Program-made: the position numbers and the translations under genes
DNA from: an uncultured Bacteroidia bacterium
GTDB lineage: Bacteria > Bacteroidota > Bacteroidia > Bacteroidales > F082
DNA: 64,000 nucleotides
Direction: 5' to 3'
Assembly: GCA_902801465.1 (NCBI GenBank)
Contig: CADCIH010000005.1
Location: 1-64,000, forward strand
Notes under the pieces: model-generated
What the model saw: the letters and a program-made list of their open reading frames with translations, nothing else
Told to the model about the DNA's origin: nothing
Databases searched by the model: none
Shown here: piece after piece, positions 45,613-54,092 of the stretch
Layout: every line of letters begins with the position of its first letter
Position numbering within the stretch: position 1 is the first letter of the stretch

Positions 45613-47037
45613 ATGAAAACAAAACTATTTGCACTGATCCTTGCGGTTGTTGGACTCTTTTCGGCTTGCACGCCGAAGGTCCAAGAAGACCGTCATGGCA
45701 ACTATGTCATCAAGAATAACACCATCGTCTTCGACGAGCCACAGCGGCAAGAGGGACAGAAGAGCGTCCTTCAGTTTGCCGTCGATCCCATTGAGAACGT
45801 CCGCATCGGCTTCATCGGTCTGGGCATGCGTGGCCCGGATGCCGTTGACCGCATGACTTACATCGACGGTGTGACTGTGGTGGCGTTGTGCGACATCGAG
45901 CCTGACCGCGTGGAGGCCGTGCAGACGAATATCTTGGAGGCTAAGGGACTCCCCCGTGCCGCCGCCTATACTGGCCGCGACGCTTGGCGTGAGCTCTGTG
46001 AGCGTGATGACATCGACCTGGTGTATATCGCCACCAACTGGCAGACCCATGTGATGATGGCTACATACGCCATGCAATGCGGCAAACACGTTGCCGTGGA
46101 AGTGCCCGCCGCCACCTCCATCGAGGAATGCTGGCAGTTGGTCGATGTGGCCGAACAGACCCAACGCCACTGCATGATGCTCGAGAACTGCTGCTATGAC
46201 TTTTTCGAGCTGACCGCCCTGAACATGGCGCAGCAAGGACTGCTGGGTGAGCTCATCCATGGCGAGGGCGCCTACATCCATAACCTGGAGCCTTATTGGC
46301 ATGATTACTATGAGAACTGGCGCCTGGAGTTCAACCAGAGCCACTCGGGTGACGTGTATCCCACCCATGGACTCGGACCTCTCTGCCAGGCATTCAACAT
46401 CCACCGTGGCGACCGCATGAAGACACTGGTCTCAATGGGCACACCCTCTTATAAAGGAAAGGAAGTGGCCAAGGAGATGATGGGCGTCGATGAGTTCGCC
46501 AATGGCGATATGACCACCACCATGATCCAGACCGAGAAAGGCAAGACGCTGTTGATCGAACATGATGTCTATACCTACCGTCCCTACAACCGTTTGTATC
46601 AGCTTACAGGTACCACCGGTTTTGCCAACAAGTATCCTTCCGAGGGATTCACCGTTCTTGAAGAGAACCTTCCGGAAGGCTTCCTCAGCGACGTGCTCGC
46701 CGAAGGTCAGCACCTGAATCCCCATGGCTTTGTCCCCGCAGCTGTGCGCGACAAGATTCTGAAGGAGTACCTCCACCCCATCGCGGTTGAGATTGAGGAG
46801 AAGGCTAAGGAGGTCGGTGGTCACGGCGGCATGGACTTCGTGATGGACTACCGTTTGATCTACTGCCTGCATAACGGTTTGCCGCTCGACCAGGACGTGT
46901 ACGACGCCGCTGAGTGGTCGTGCCTAGGCGAGCTCACAGCCGCTTCCATCGCCAATGGCGGAATGCCCGTTGCCATCCCCGACTTCACTCGAGGCGATTG
47001 GAATAAGGTGCAGGGCTATCGTCACGCTGTGAAATAG
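45613..47037 (+). CDS. GH109-type alpha-N-acetylgalactosaminidase lipoprotein (Gfo/Idh/MocA fold)
   Basis: A 474-residue lipoprotein (LFSAC, Cys about residue 19). It has a Rossmann domain starting VRIGFIGLGMRGPDAV and VVALCDIEPDRVEA, and an oxidoreductase-like C-domain. Features shared with GH109 glycosidases are GKHVAVEVPAATSIEECW, LENCCYDFFELTALNM, and YPTHGLGPLCQAFNIHRGD. GH109 enzymes use NAD+ to cleave terminal alpha-GalNAc, as on blood group A and mucin glycans. I chose the ATG at 45613, which begins the signal peptide; the longer frame overlaps the promoter. Confidence 0.88.
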   Translation: MKTKLFALILAVVGLFSACTPKVQEDRHGNYVIKNNTIVFDEPQRQEGQKSVLQFAVDPIENVRIGFIGLGMRGPDAVDRMTYIDGVTVVALCDIEPDRVEAVQTNILEAKGLPRAAAYTGRDAWRELCERDDIDLVYIATNWQTHVMMATYAMQCGKHVAVEVPAATSIEECWQLVDVAEQTQRHCMMLENCCYDFFELTALNMAQQGLLGELIHGEGAYIHNLEPYWHDYYENWRLEFNQSHSGDVYPTHGLGPLCQAFNIHRGDRMKTLVSMGTPSYKGKEVAKEMMGVDEFANGDMTTTMIQTEKGKTLLIEHDVYTYRPYNRLYQLTGTTGFANKYPSEGFTVLEENLPEGFLSDVLAEGQHLNPHGFVPAAVRDKILKEYLHPIAVEIEEKAKEVGGHGGMDFVMDYRLIYCLHNGLPLDQDVYDAAEWSCLGELTAASIANGGMPVAIPDFTRGDWNKVQGYRHAVK

Positions 47038-47063
47038 GCCGTGACGCCTTTGAATAAGATGTT

Positions 47064-49022
47064 TCATCTTGAAATGGATTTGAAGAAGATCTCAGCGTCC
47101 TTCCATACCGTGTAATCGCGGGCATAGAGGAGATTCAGCTGGTTCTGGAACTCGGTGTCGATGACGGTGCCTAGTTTTTCGATGGGCGTGGCAGGGGAAT
47201 AGACGCCACGGCGGATCTTGGGCAGTTTCTGGGACTCGTCGGAGGCATTGCAATATCCCACCCAGGTGCGACGGCCAAGTAACACCAGAATGGCATCCTT
47301 GAGAAAACGCACGGGCTTCTTCACCACTAATGCCAGTGGCAGCCAGAACAAAAGGCTGAAACCAGCCAGGACGAAGTCGAGAAGCCGTTTGTTGCGGCGG
47401 TTGGCTACGGTGTCGATGGCCTTGATGTCAACGGTATAGAGGTCGCCACGGGTGTTGATGCTGTTGCTGCCGATGATGGACAGGCTGTCTTCAGGCGCGA
47501 TCTTGTAATCCACGTTGGAAGCGTGCCATTCCACCATCTTGTCGATGATGACCTGATGCGGCACGTCCTTCGAGCAGAAGATAATCTCGGTGATCTTGTA
47601 AATATTGATGATGTCGGGCACTTGGTTGATCTTGCCGATGAACCCCTCGGGGGTCTCCCCTTTCACCTCAGAGCTCACCAGCCCGATAAAATCGGGTTTG
47701 ATGGAGGTGCTTTGGATCAACGACTCCACACGCTGTGCCTCGTCTGGACTGCCGATGAGCAGGAAACGTTTCTTGGCATTGCGTTTCGAGAGGAATGACT
47801 CTTTTCCCATGGCGATGCCGATGAGTCTGGTGACGCTCATCTCGAGGGCGAGCCATAGCGTGCCGAAAAGGATCAAGGCACGTGAGAAGCGCAGCGACTC
47901 GGGCAGCAAGGCGTAGAGCATAAGCACGAAGACGCTGCCGATGGCGACGCCGAACACTCCCTTGCCCATGCTGTATGGCTTGTCGTAACCTCCTGCGAAA
48001 TAGGTGCTTAAGAGCCATATCAGGATATAGGCTGGCAGGACTACAGCAAACAGCGTGGTCGGGTAACTTCCAGTGCCTTCATACACCATGCTGCGGCCCC
48101 AGAAATAGCTGATGGCTGCCAGTCCTCCGTAGCCTAACACGGCGTCGAGGAACGGGATGGCTATCTTGTGGAAGAACTGGCCAAGCAAGGCCAGGAAGGC
48201 CTTGAAGTAGATGGCCATATTAATAAAGAACGAGAACCAGAAGGCGCGTTTCTGGCCGAAGTGTTTCTTGGCGAAGATCTCCATGGCCTTGTAAAACACA
48301 AACACGTAGTTGACGCTGGTCTTCTTGGTGCTCTCACCCTTATAGTGGATGATGCGTGTCTCGGGGAAATAATAGTTCTTGTAGCCTCCTTGCGTGATTC
48401 GGTACGAGAGGTCGATGTCCTCCCCGTACATGAAGAAGGTCTCGTCCAACAGCCCCACCTTGTCTAGGGTCTCACGGCGCATCAGCATGTAGGCGCCTGC
48501 CAGGATCTCGCATTCGTTGGTCTCGTCGTTGGAGAGGTGTCCCATGTAATAATGTGCGAAACGCTTGCTGTGGGGAAACAGCTTGGCCAGGCCGAACATC
48601 TTGTAGAATGCGGCGGCCGGTGTGGGCAGTCCACGCTTCGACTCGGGCAGGAAATTGCCCTTGCCGTCCACCATCTTCACGCCAAGGCCTCCTGCCTCGG
48701 GATGGGCGTCCATGAAGGCGATGCACTTCGAGAAGGTGTCGTCTTCAACCACCGTGTCGGGGTTGAGCAACAAAACGTATTCGCCTGTGGAGATACGGAT
48801 GGCCTGGTTGTTGGCCCGGCTGAAACCCACGTTCTCCTTGTTGGCGATGACTGTCACCTCGGGAAACTTCTCCGCGAGCATCTTCAACGAGCCGTCAACG
48901 GAGTTGTTGTCCACGACAAATACCTCACCCTCAATGCCTTGCAAGGCACGACGGACCGAATAAAGGCACTGCTCGAGGAAATACTCGACATTATAGTTGA
49001 CGATGACGATGGATAGCTTCAT
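47064..49022 (-). CDS. family 2 glycosyltransferase fused to a WcaJ-like membrane region
   Basis: A 652-residue membrane protein. Residues 1 to about 250 are a GT-A fold: VIVNYNVEYFLEQCL, VVDNNSVDGS, LLLNPDTVVEDD, FMYGEDIDLSYR. About five hydrophobic segments follow (about 265-410), then a Rossmann-like region (KKRFLLIGSPDEAQRVES) as in PssY/WcaJ. A last hydrophobic part resembles the membrane entry of sugar-phosphate transferases (RRNKRLLDFVLAGFSLLFW). The catalytic KFRSM-type block of those transferases is missing. It probably acts in surface polysaccharide assembly. A minus-strand -7 box lies at 49039-49046. Confidence 0.83.
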   Translation of the reverse strand: MKLSIVIVNYNVEYFLEQCLYSVRRALQGIEGEVFVVDNNSVDGSLKMLAEKFPEVTVIANKENVGFSRANNQAIRISTGEYVLLLNPDTVVEDDTFSKCIAFMDAHPEAGGLGVKMVDGKGNFLPESKRGLPTPAAAFYKMFGLAKLFPHSKRFAHYYMGHLSNDETNECEILAGAYMLMRRETLDKVGLLDETFFMYGEDIDLSYRITQGGYKNYYFPETRIIHYKGESTKKTSVNYVFVFYKAMEIFAKKHFGQKRAFWFSFFINMAIYFKAFLALLGQFFHKIAIPFLDAVLGYGGLAAISYFWGRSMVYEGTGSYPTTLFAVVLPAYILIWLLSTYFAGGYDKPYSMGKGVFGVAIGSVFVLMLYALLPESLRFSRALILFGTLWLALEMSVTRLIGIAMGKESFLSKRNAKKRFLLIGSPDEAQRVESLIQSTSIKPDFIGLVSSEVKGETPEGFIGKINQVPDIINIYKITEIIFCSKDVPHQVIIDKMVEWHASNVDYKIAPEDSLSIIGSNSINTRGDLYTVDIKAIDTVANRRNKRLLDFVLAGFSLLFWLPLALVVKKPVRFLKDAILVLLGRRTWVGYCNASDESQKLPKIRRGVYSPATPIEKLGTVIDTEFQNQLNLLYARDYTVWKDAEIFFKSISR

Positions 49023-49038
49023 TTCTTGAAATGGTGGC

Positions 49039-49107
49039 CAAAATTAGGAAAAATTCTCACAAGAATTGTAGTTATAACGAATAATCCCGAAAAGAATTGT
49101 AATTTTG
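49039..49107. promoter_or_regulatory. divergent promoters: glycosyltransferase (minus) and formyltransferase-like gene (plus)
   Basis: The minus-strand box TAATTTTG is at 49039-49046. The plus strand has TTG at 49076-49078 and TAATTTTG at 49100-49107, 21 bases apart, with ATG at 49132. Confidence 0.6.
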
Positions 49108-49131
49108 ATGCGAATAATTCGTTAACGACAC

Positions 49132-50820
49132 ATGGAAGAACGACAGCTTACCCCCTTGCGTTTCGGCATTATGGTCGATGACCTCAGTATGGAAGCCTGG
49201 AAAGTGGAGACCGTCCGCAAACTCGTTGAAGGCGGGATGCAATTGGCATATATCATCCGCAACGCGGAGACGAGCGAAAAGAAAAGCTTCTTCAAAAAGC
49301 TGAAGACCCTCCCCGTGCGAAGGGCTTTCTTCCAGCTATGGAATCACTATAAGTTCAAACCCGCCAGCAAGCAGATGACCGACTTGAATACAGTCGTCGA
49401 CCTTGAAAACGTCCCCGTTTTGGACTGCAAACCTACTCATAAAAGTACTTCAACCTTTATTTTAGATAATGATGTTGAAACTATTAAAAACCAACAACTT
49501 GACTTTGTTTTAAGATTTGGTTTTGACATTGTTCGAGGGGAAGTCCTGAATGCGGCGAAGTATGGCATCTGGTCGTTCCATCACGACGATGAGATGGACT
49601 ATCGTGGAGGTCCTCCGGGCTTTTGGGAGTGGATGCAGGACAATCCCCGCAACGGCATCATCCTGCAACGTCTCACCGAGTCGCTCGACAAGGGCTATAT
49701 CCTCTGCAAGCGCTGGTATCCCACCATCTTACATTCGTACAAGGCCCATCTCGACCAGTTGTTGAGCGAGAGCACCGACATGCCGCTTCAGGTGTGCCGA
49801 GAGATACAGTATACGGGTGAACTCAAGGAGTCGCTCTCCGAGTCGCAGGCCAAGCTGTATCGTCCCCCGGTCAACTTCCGGATGCTGGGGTATTGGATCA
49901 AATGCCTCACCCGCCGTTGGCGTTTTCACCGTCACGACCTGTTCCGTCAGGAGGATTGGAACGTGGGTTATGCAGAGGTGCCTTTCAAGGAGTTTCTGGA
50001 AGCCCCTGAGGGCCATCTTGACGAGATCGTGTGGCTCAAGAAGAAACGCCGCTCGGCCTATAACGCCGATCCTTTTGTGATCACCACCGAGAAGGACACC
50101 TATATCTTTTACGAGAGTTACAGCTACAAGAAAGGCAAGGGTTGCATCGAGGTGGTGCGCAAGTCGAAGAACTACCGCAAGCCTAAAGTCGCCCTTGAGG
50201 AGCCGTTCCATCTCTCCTATCCCTTTGTGTTTGAGCACGAGGGGGCGGTGTTCTGCATTCCAGAATGCCATCAGGCTGACCGCATCAACCTCTATCGCTT
50301 CAATGAGAATGAACTCAAGTTGGAACAGGAGTGTGTGTTGATGGAACACATTCAGGCCGTCGACCCGACCTTGGTGTTTCACGATGGACGTTGGAATCTG
50401 TTCTTCACCCAGAAGGACCAGCCCAGCGTGAAGCTCTACCGCTATGTTGCCGACGACCTGCGGGGTCCATACGATGCACATCCTCTCAACCCTGTCAAGG
50501 TGGACTGTGCCGGCGCGCGCATGGCTGGCGCATTTTTCGAGTGGAACGACCAACTCATCAGGCCGGCTCAGGAGTGCATCAGATACTATGGCACGGCCGT
50601 GTGCCTGAACCGTGTGGAGGTGTTCGACAACCTTCATTATGAAGAGACGCAAATAGATAAGATACAGCCTATTGCGACATCCAAGTTCAAGAAGGGCTTG
50701 CATACCATTAATGGTAACGAACAGGTGACGGTGATCGACGGGAAACGTTGGCTTTTCACCTTCATCGGGATGTGGCATCAGGTACGGCAAAAGGCCAATC
50801 GGCGCAAGGAGCATGTTTAA
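49132..50820 (+). CDS. formyltransferase-like protein with C-terminal five-bladed propeller
   Basis: A 562-residue cytoplasmic protein. Residues about 1-210 resemble the formyl-transferase N-domain fold: LDFVLRFGFDIVRGEVL, KYGIWSFHHDDEMDYRGG, and IILQRLTESLDKGYIL. Residues about 290-550 look like a GH43/GINT1-type propeller (NADPFVITTEKDTYIFYE, SYPFVFEHEGAVFCIPE, DPTLVFHDGRWNLFFT). No N-glycosidase activity is assured. The neighbouring flippase gene (8-base overlap) and divergent glycosyltransferase suggest modification of a surface sugar, perhaps N-formylation. A middle stretch near codons 100-125 is AT-richer than the rest. Confidence 0.75.
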   Translation: MEERQLTPLRFGIMVDDLSMEAWKVETVRKLVEGGMQLAYIIRNAETSEKKSFFKKLKTLPVRRAFFQLWNHYKFKPASKQMTDLNTVVDLENVPVLDCKPTHKSTSTFILDNDVETIKNQQLDFVLRFGFDIVRGEVLNAAKYGIWSFHHDDEMDYRGGPPGFWEWMQDNPRNGIILQRLTESLDKGYILCKRWYPTILHSYKAHLDQLLSESTDMPLQVCREIQYTGELKESLSESQAKLYRPPVNFRMLGYWIKCLTRRWRFHRHDLFRQEDWNVGYAEVPFKEFLEAPEGHLDEIVWLKKKRRSAYNADPFVITTEKDTYIFYESYSYKKGKGCIEVVRKSKNYRKPKVALEEPFHLSYPFVFEHEGAVFCIPECHQADRINLYRFNENELKLEQECVLMEHIQAVDPTLVFHDGRWNLFFTQKDQPSVKLYRYVADDLRGPYDAHPLNPVKVDCAGARMAGAFFEWNDQLIRPAQECIRYYGTAVCLNRVEVFDNLHYEETQIDKIQPIATSKFKKGLHTINGNEQVTVIDGKRWLFTFIGMWHQVRQKANRRKEHV

Positions 50821-52114
50821 GAAGATACTTGGCACGGGCATTACGAGGGTGTTGAACCTGGCCATCGGGTTCGTCACCATGCTGATGGGCACCAAGGTGC
50901 TGGGGCCCACTGAATGGGGCATCGGCTTCACCGTGCTCACGGATGTGACCTTCCTTTTGATCGGCGTGGAGTTCCTGGCAGGCAGCGGACTGGTGTATTT
51001 CACCCCTCGCAAGAAACTCTCCACCTTGATGGCGGTCTCCTATTCGTGGATTGCCCTGGTGATGGTGTTTTACGTCCTGTTGTTTTGGGTGCTTTCGCGC
51101 TTCCCTGTCACCTTCGACCACATCGTTCCGCATGGCTATGAGGGTGTCACCTTGTTGCTTACTTTGGTGTACAGTTTCCATAACTTCAACTTGAACGTGT
51201 TCCTTGGCAAGGAGAAAGTGAGCACTTTCAACTGGGTGTTTTTGCTTCAGATCCTTGTGCAGCTAAGTTCGATGGCGCTGTTCATCTTCGTACTGGGCAT
51301 CACCGATGCCCGCGCATACGTGTATTCCTTGTTATGTGGTTACACTCTCGCTTTTTTGGTCGGTTTTGCCTTGATGATTAGGATGTTCGACCGTGAAGGT
51401 GGCGACCCCTTCCTGCCGACGGCCAAGGAGATGCTGAAATACGGCTATGTGATCCAGCTCTCGACCTTGGTAAGTACCTTGAACCGCCGCATGAGCGTTT
51501 ATCTGATACGTCAACATTGTTCCGAGGATGCCGTGGGTGTTTATGGTGCGGGTACCCAAGTGGGAGAAGGATTGAAGGTGTTCGGGCAGAGCGTTGCGAT
51601 GGTGCAGTTCTCCCGGCTGAGCAACCTGAACGACAAGAAGGAGATTGTGAGTCTGACGATCAAGTTCTTGAAAATCACCATTGTGCTGACGCTTCTCGCC
51701 CTTTTGGTGGTAGTGTGTCTGCCCGTGGGTTTCTTCGAGTGGCTGTTCACGAAAGACTTTGGTCAGGTGAAGTTGATCCTCTTATTGATGTCGCCAGGCA
51801 TACTCTTCCTTTCTGCCCACATGGTCTTCACGCATTATTTCTCGGGTACCGGCATCCCGAAATACAACCTCTACGCCTCGTTGGTAGGACTGGCGGTGAC
51901 TGTTCCGGCAACTTTCATCTTGATCCCGACGATGGGTATTAATGGTGCGGCGATCTCATTTTCATGTACTTACGCTGCCGTCATGTTTTATCAGTGGTTC
52001 GTTTTCAAACGAATTGCCGAGGTCAAGGCAAAAGATTTATTGCTTACAAAAGACGATTGGGCATGGTGCAAAGCGGATTTTTTCGCTATCTTTGCAAAAA
52101 ATAAGAAAGACTGA
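50813..52114 (+). CDS. polysaccharide flippase (MATE/Wzx-like)
   Basis: A 433-residue integral membrane protein with about 12 hydrophobic segments. It has the N-terminal pattern of the polysaccharide-export flippase family ([28 protein letters not shown]). It would move lipid-linked sugar across the inner membrane. The start overlaps the preceding gene by 8 bases, and its TGA overlaps the parE ATG by one base. A -7-like TATCTTTG for parE lies inside its 3' end. Confidence 0.88.
   Translation: MFKKILGTGITRVLNLAIGFVTMLMGTKVLGPTEWGIGFTVLTDVTFLLIGVEFLAGSGLVYFTPRKKLSTLMAVSYSWIALVMVFYVLLFWVLSRFPVTFDHIVPHGYEGVTLLLTLVYSFHNFNLNVFLGKEKVSTFNWVFLLQILVQLSSMALFIFVLGITDARAYVYSLLCGYTLAFLVGFALMIRMFDREGGDPFLPTAKEMLKYGYVIQLSTLVSTLNRRMSVYLIRQHCSEDAVGVYGAGTQVGEGLKVFGQSVAMVQFSRLSNLNDKKEIVSLTIKFLKITIVLTLLALLVVVCLPVGFFEWLFTKDFGQVKLILLLMSPGILFLSAHMVFTHYFSGTGIPKYNLYASLVGLAVTVPATFILIPTMGINGAAISFSCTYAAVMFYQWFVFKRIAEVKAKDLLLTKDDWAWCKADFFAIFAKNKKD
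52087..52094 (+). promoter_or_regulatory. possible internal -7 element for parE
   Basis: TATCTTTG followed by C, within the last codons of the flippase gene and 20 bases before the parE ATG. Confidence 0.45.
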
Positions 52115-54060
52115 TGGAGAACGATTATTTGGAAGAGAATCATGATATTTTCAACCAGCCGGAGGAGAAACCCCTGGTGAACGAAGACTATGGCGAAGAC
52201 AAGATTGTCCACCTTGAGGATATGGAACACATCCGTCGCCGTCCTGGCATGTATATCGGCAAGCTGGGCGACGGCGCGTCACAGGATGATGGTATTTACG
52301 TGTTGATTAAAGAGGTGATTGACAACTCGATAGACGAGTTTACTTCAGGTTTTGGTAAAAGGATAGAATTGACCATCGACAAGGCTGAGAAAAAGGTCAC
52401 GATACGAGATTTTGGTCGTGGCATTCCTCTTGGAAAACTTGTCGAGGCCGTCTCTCAGCTGAACACCGGTGCCAAGTACGACAGCAAGGTGTTCCAGAAA
52501 TCGGTGGGTCTGAACGGCGTGGGTACCAAGGCTGTCAATGCACTCTCATCCTATTTCAAGGTGCAGTCGATCCGTGAGGGCAAGACCCGTATCGTGGAGT
52601 TTGCCCAAGGCAAGAAGACCACCGACACTGGAATCATGGCATACGAAAACGTCGACGAGACGGGTACCTTGGTGGAGTTCATCCCCGACAGCGCCTTGTT
52701 CGGCAACTATCATTATGTGGATGAATACGTTGAGAAACGGGTTTGGAATTACGTGTATCTGAACCGTGGCTTGACGATGACCTATAACGAGAAACGCTAT
52801 TACTCGAAGAACGGCTTGCTCGACCTGTTGCAGAACAACATGGAAGGCGAAGGCCTCTACCCTGTCATCCACATCAAGGACGGTGACTTCGAGGCGGCGT
52901 TCACCCATGTAAACAACCAGTCGAGCGACTATTTCTACTCGTTCGTCAACGGTCAGCATACCACCGAGGGCGGCACCCACCAGTCGGCTTTCCGTGAGGG
53001 TTATGCCCGTGTGGTTCGCGAGTTTTTCCAGAAGGAATACGAACCGGCCGACATCCGTCAGGGTTTAATCTGCGCTTTATGTGTGAGGATTCAAGAGCCT
53101 GTCTTTGAGGCACAAACGAAGACTAAGTTGGGTTCAACCCACCTCGCTCCCAACAATCCTGACGGAAGCAACGACAGCCCATTCTTGAAGACCTACGTCT
53201 TCGATATTCTGAAACGTCACTTGGACAACTATCTTCACAAGAATCCCGAAACGGTGTCTGTCTTGCAGGCAAAGATCCAGGCCAATGAAAAGGAACGCAA
53301 GGAGATTGCAGGTATCAAGAAGGCCGCTCGTGAGAGTGCCAAAAAGGTCAGCTTGAACAACAAGAAGTTGCGTGACTGCCGCATTCACCTCAATACCAAT
53401 CACGAGAAGCGTTTGGAGAGCACCATCTTCATCACTGAGGGCGATTCCGCATCGGGGAGCATCACCAAGAGCCGCGACGTGCAGACCCAGGCCGTGTTCA
53501 GCTTGCGAGGCAAGCCGTTGAACTGTCTCGGCATGACCAAGAAGGTGTGTTATGAGAACGATGAGTTCAACCTGTTGCAAGCCGCTTTGAACATCGATGA
53601 GGATATCGAGAACCTTCGTTACAACAACATCGTGATCGCCACCGATGCCGATGTCGATGGCATGCATATCCGTTTGTTGATGCTCACTTTCTTCCTTCAG
53701 TTCTACCCCGACTTGGTGAGGAACGGTCATGTCTATATCTTGCAGACTCCCCTGTTCCGTGTGCGTAACAAGAAAGAGACCTATTATTGCTATTCCGAGG
53801 AGGAGCGTGTTGAGTCCATCCTTAAATGCGGCAAGCAAGCCGAGATCACACGATTCAAGGGTTTGGGTGAGATCTCGCCCGACGAATTCCGTGCCTTCAT
53901 CGGTCCCAACATGCGCTTGGAGCCTGTCATCCTTCAGTACGACTTCGGCATCAAGGAGTTGTTGAAGTATTACATGGGCAACAACACCCCTGAGCGACAG
54001 AGGTTTATTATCGATAACCTGAGGGTTGAGGACGACACCTATATCGACAAGGTGGATTAA
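52114..54060 (+). CDS. parE: DNA topoisomerase IV subunit B
   Basis: A 648-residue GHKL-ATPase topoisomerase subunit. ATP-binding residues are in [10 protein letters not shown] and RDFGRGIP, then [14 protein letters not shown] and QTKTKLGS. The TOPRIM domain has EGDSASGSI and [11 protein letters not shown] call ParE rather than GyrB from its length and the N-terminal style of Bacteroidota ParE. ParC is not adjacent; usually the two are neighbours. It is oddly placed at the end of a surface-polysaccharide-like operon, with a one-base overlap with the flippase gene. Confidence 0.9.
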   Translation: MENDYLEENHDIFNQPEEKPLVNEDYGEDKIVHLEDMEHIRRRPGMYIGKLGDGASQDDGIYVLIKEVIDNSIDEFTSGFGKRIELTIDKAEKKVTIRDFGRGIPLGKLVEAVSQLNTGAKYDSKVFQKSVGLNGVGTKAVNALSSYFKVQSIREGKTRIVEFAQGKKTTDTGIMAYENVDETGTLVEFIPDSALFGNYHYVDEYVEKRVWNYVYLNRGLTMTYNEKRYYSKNGLLDLLQNNMEGEGLYPVIHIKDGDFEAAFTHVNNQSSDYFYSFVNGQHTTEGGTHQSAFREGYARVVREFFQKEYEPADIRQGLICALCVRIQEPVFEAQTKTKLGSTHLAPNNPDGSNDSPFLKTYVFDILKRHLDNYLHKNPETVSVLQAKIQANEKERKEIAGIKKAARESAKKVSLNNKKLRDCRIHLNTNHEKRLESTIFITEGDSASGSITKSRDVQTQAVFSLRGKPLNCLGMTKKVCYENDEFNLLQAALNIDEDIENLRYNNIVIATDADVDGMHIRLLMLTFFLQFYPDLVRNGHVYILQTPLFRVRNKKETYYCYSEEERVESILKCGKQAEITRFKGLGEISPDEFRAFIGPNMRLEPVILQYDFGIKELLKYYMGNNTPERQRFIIDNLRVEDDTYIDKVD

Positions 54061-54092
54061 GTCTTACTGTTGTAAATATAAATTGTTGAAAA

